Shown: positions 5,365 through 5,852 of the stretch, one piece after another
Numbering within the stretch: the stretch's first letter is position 1
Layout of the letters: the number at the start of each line of letters is the position of its first letter
Source of the DNA: Candidatus Izemoplasmatales bacterium
GTDB lineage: Bacteria > Bacillota_I > Bacilli_A > Izemoplasmatales > Hujiaoplasmataceae
Length of the DNA stretch: 5,852 bases
Direction of reading: 5' to 3'
Assembly (NCBI GenBank): GCA_028702245.1
Contig: JAQVPE010000059.1
Coordinates: 1-5,852 of the forward strand
Position numbers and translations under genes: made by a program
The notes under the pieces: model-generated
Databases searched by the model: none
Seen by the model: only the letters and a program-made list of their open reading frames with translations
Told to the model about the DNA's origin: nothing

Positions 5365-5843
5365 TGAATATCCAAATTATCGCCGTCGGCACGATCAAGG
5401 AAGCGTATCTCAAGTCGGGAATCGACGAATATGGCAAAAGGTTGCGACCTTTTGTTAAACTCGAAATCACCGAGATCAAAGAAGAACGCCTGATGAAGGA
5501 AGCTTCAAGCAGGGATATTCAAAAAGCACTTTTAAATGAAGGCGAAAGAATCACCGAGAAAATTCCCTCCGAAGCTTACACAATCGCCTTAGCGATTGAA
5601 GGAGAGAGTTGCTCAAGCGAAGAGTTTGCCCAAATGCTTGAGGATGTCAAGACCTATAATTCGCAAAAAATCGTCTTTTTGATCGGCGGATCACACGGGC
5701 TTTCCGAGACCGTCAAACAATCTGCCAGCAAGCGCTTGTCTTTTTCGAAAGCGACATTTCCTCATCAACTAATGAGGCTGATTTTTTTAGAACAGCTATA
5801 TCGCGCTTTTATGATTATTGAGGGCAGAAAATACCACAAATAA
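5364..5843 (+). CDS. rlmH: 23S rRNA (pseudouridine(1915)-N3)-methyltransferase RlmH
   Basis: This SPOUT-class enzyme uses SAM to methylate N3 of pseudouridine 1915 in helix 69 of 23S rRNA, acting on assembled 70S ribosomes as a homodimer. The 159-residue reading starts MNIQIIAVG, as the family does (MKITILAVG in Staphylococcus aureus, also 159). Signatures are IGGSHG (107-112) in the SAM-binding trefoil knot, SFSKATFPHQLMR (126-138) and the C-terminal YHK (157-159), whose tyrosine and histidine are needed for activity in the E. coli protein. An ATG three bases earlier (5361) is also possible and would add one methionine. Neither has a clear Shine-Dalgarno sequence; the overlap with the xerC stop (ATGATGA) suggests translation by re-initiation. 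The gene is complete, and only 9 bases follow its stop before the window ends. Confidence 0.96.
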   Translation: MNIQIIAVGTIKEAYLKSGIDEYGKRLRPFVKLEITEIKEERLMKEASSRDIQKALLNEGERITEKIPSEAYTIALAIEGESCSSEEFAQMLEDVKTYNSQKIVFLIGGSHGLSETVKQSASKRLSFSKATFPHQLMRLIFLEQLYRAFMIIEGRKYHK

Positions 5844-5852
5844 AAGGGGTCG

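Noticed and set aside
5841..5852. Start of a terminator or of a ribosome-binding site after rlmH (AAAAGGGGTCG)
   Set aside because: Only a few bases are visible before the window ends, so neither reading can be supported.

Overview
The window looks like ordinary chromosome of a low- to moderate-GC Gram-positive bacterium (Bacillota, probably Bacilli or a close relative). Three things point there. Ribosome-binding sites are strong and Bacillus-like: the one before trmFO matches 11 of 12 bases of the complement of the 16S 3' end. The folate-dependent TrmFO is present, with xerC directly behind it, as in the Bacillus topA-trmFO-codV region. TGA is used as a stop by ogt, trmFO and xerC, so this is not a code-4 mycoplasma. 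The species cannot be named from the sequence.

All genes lie on the + strand, in three units. (1) Positions 1-127 hold the 3' end of an O6-alkylguanine-DNA alkyltransferase gene (ogt) and its terminator. (2) Positions 138-3078 hold an iron-uptake operon, feoA-feoB-dtxR. It has a consensus promoter, a leader with repeated CTAAC/GTTAG half-sites, three overlapping genes and a strong terminator. FeoB is the GTP-driven ferrous iron permease, FeoA its small SH3-like partner, and the DtxR/MntR-type protein is probably the iron sensor that represses the operon. (3) From about 3083 to the window end is a translation and chromosome-maintenance operon, trmFO-xerC-rlmH: tRNA m5U54 methylation, tyrosine recombination at dif, and 23S rRNA pseudouridine-1915 methylation. 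These genes also overlap and share one visible promoter.

The non-coding stretches are short (115-238 and 3065-3158) and are accounted for by terminators, promoters and candidate operators. There is no RNA gene, CRISPR array, insertion sequence or defence locus. I found no wholly new system. The points worth a second look are the feo leader, the hybrid metal site of the DtxR-like protein, the cysteine-rich tail fused to FeoB, the palindrome upstream of trmFO, and two terminators that carry the upstream gene's stop codon in the hairpin loop.
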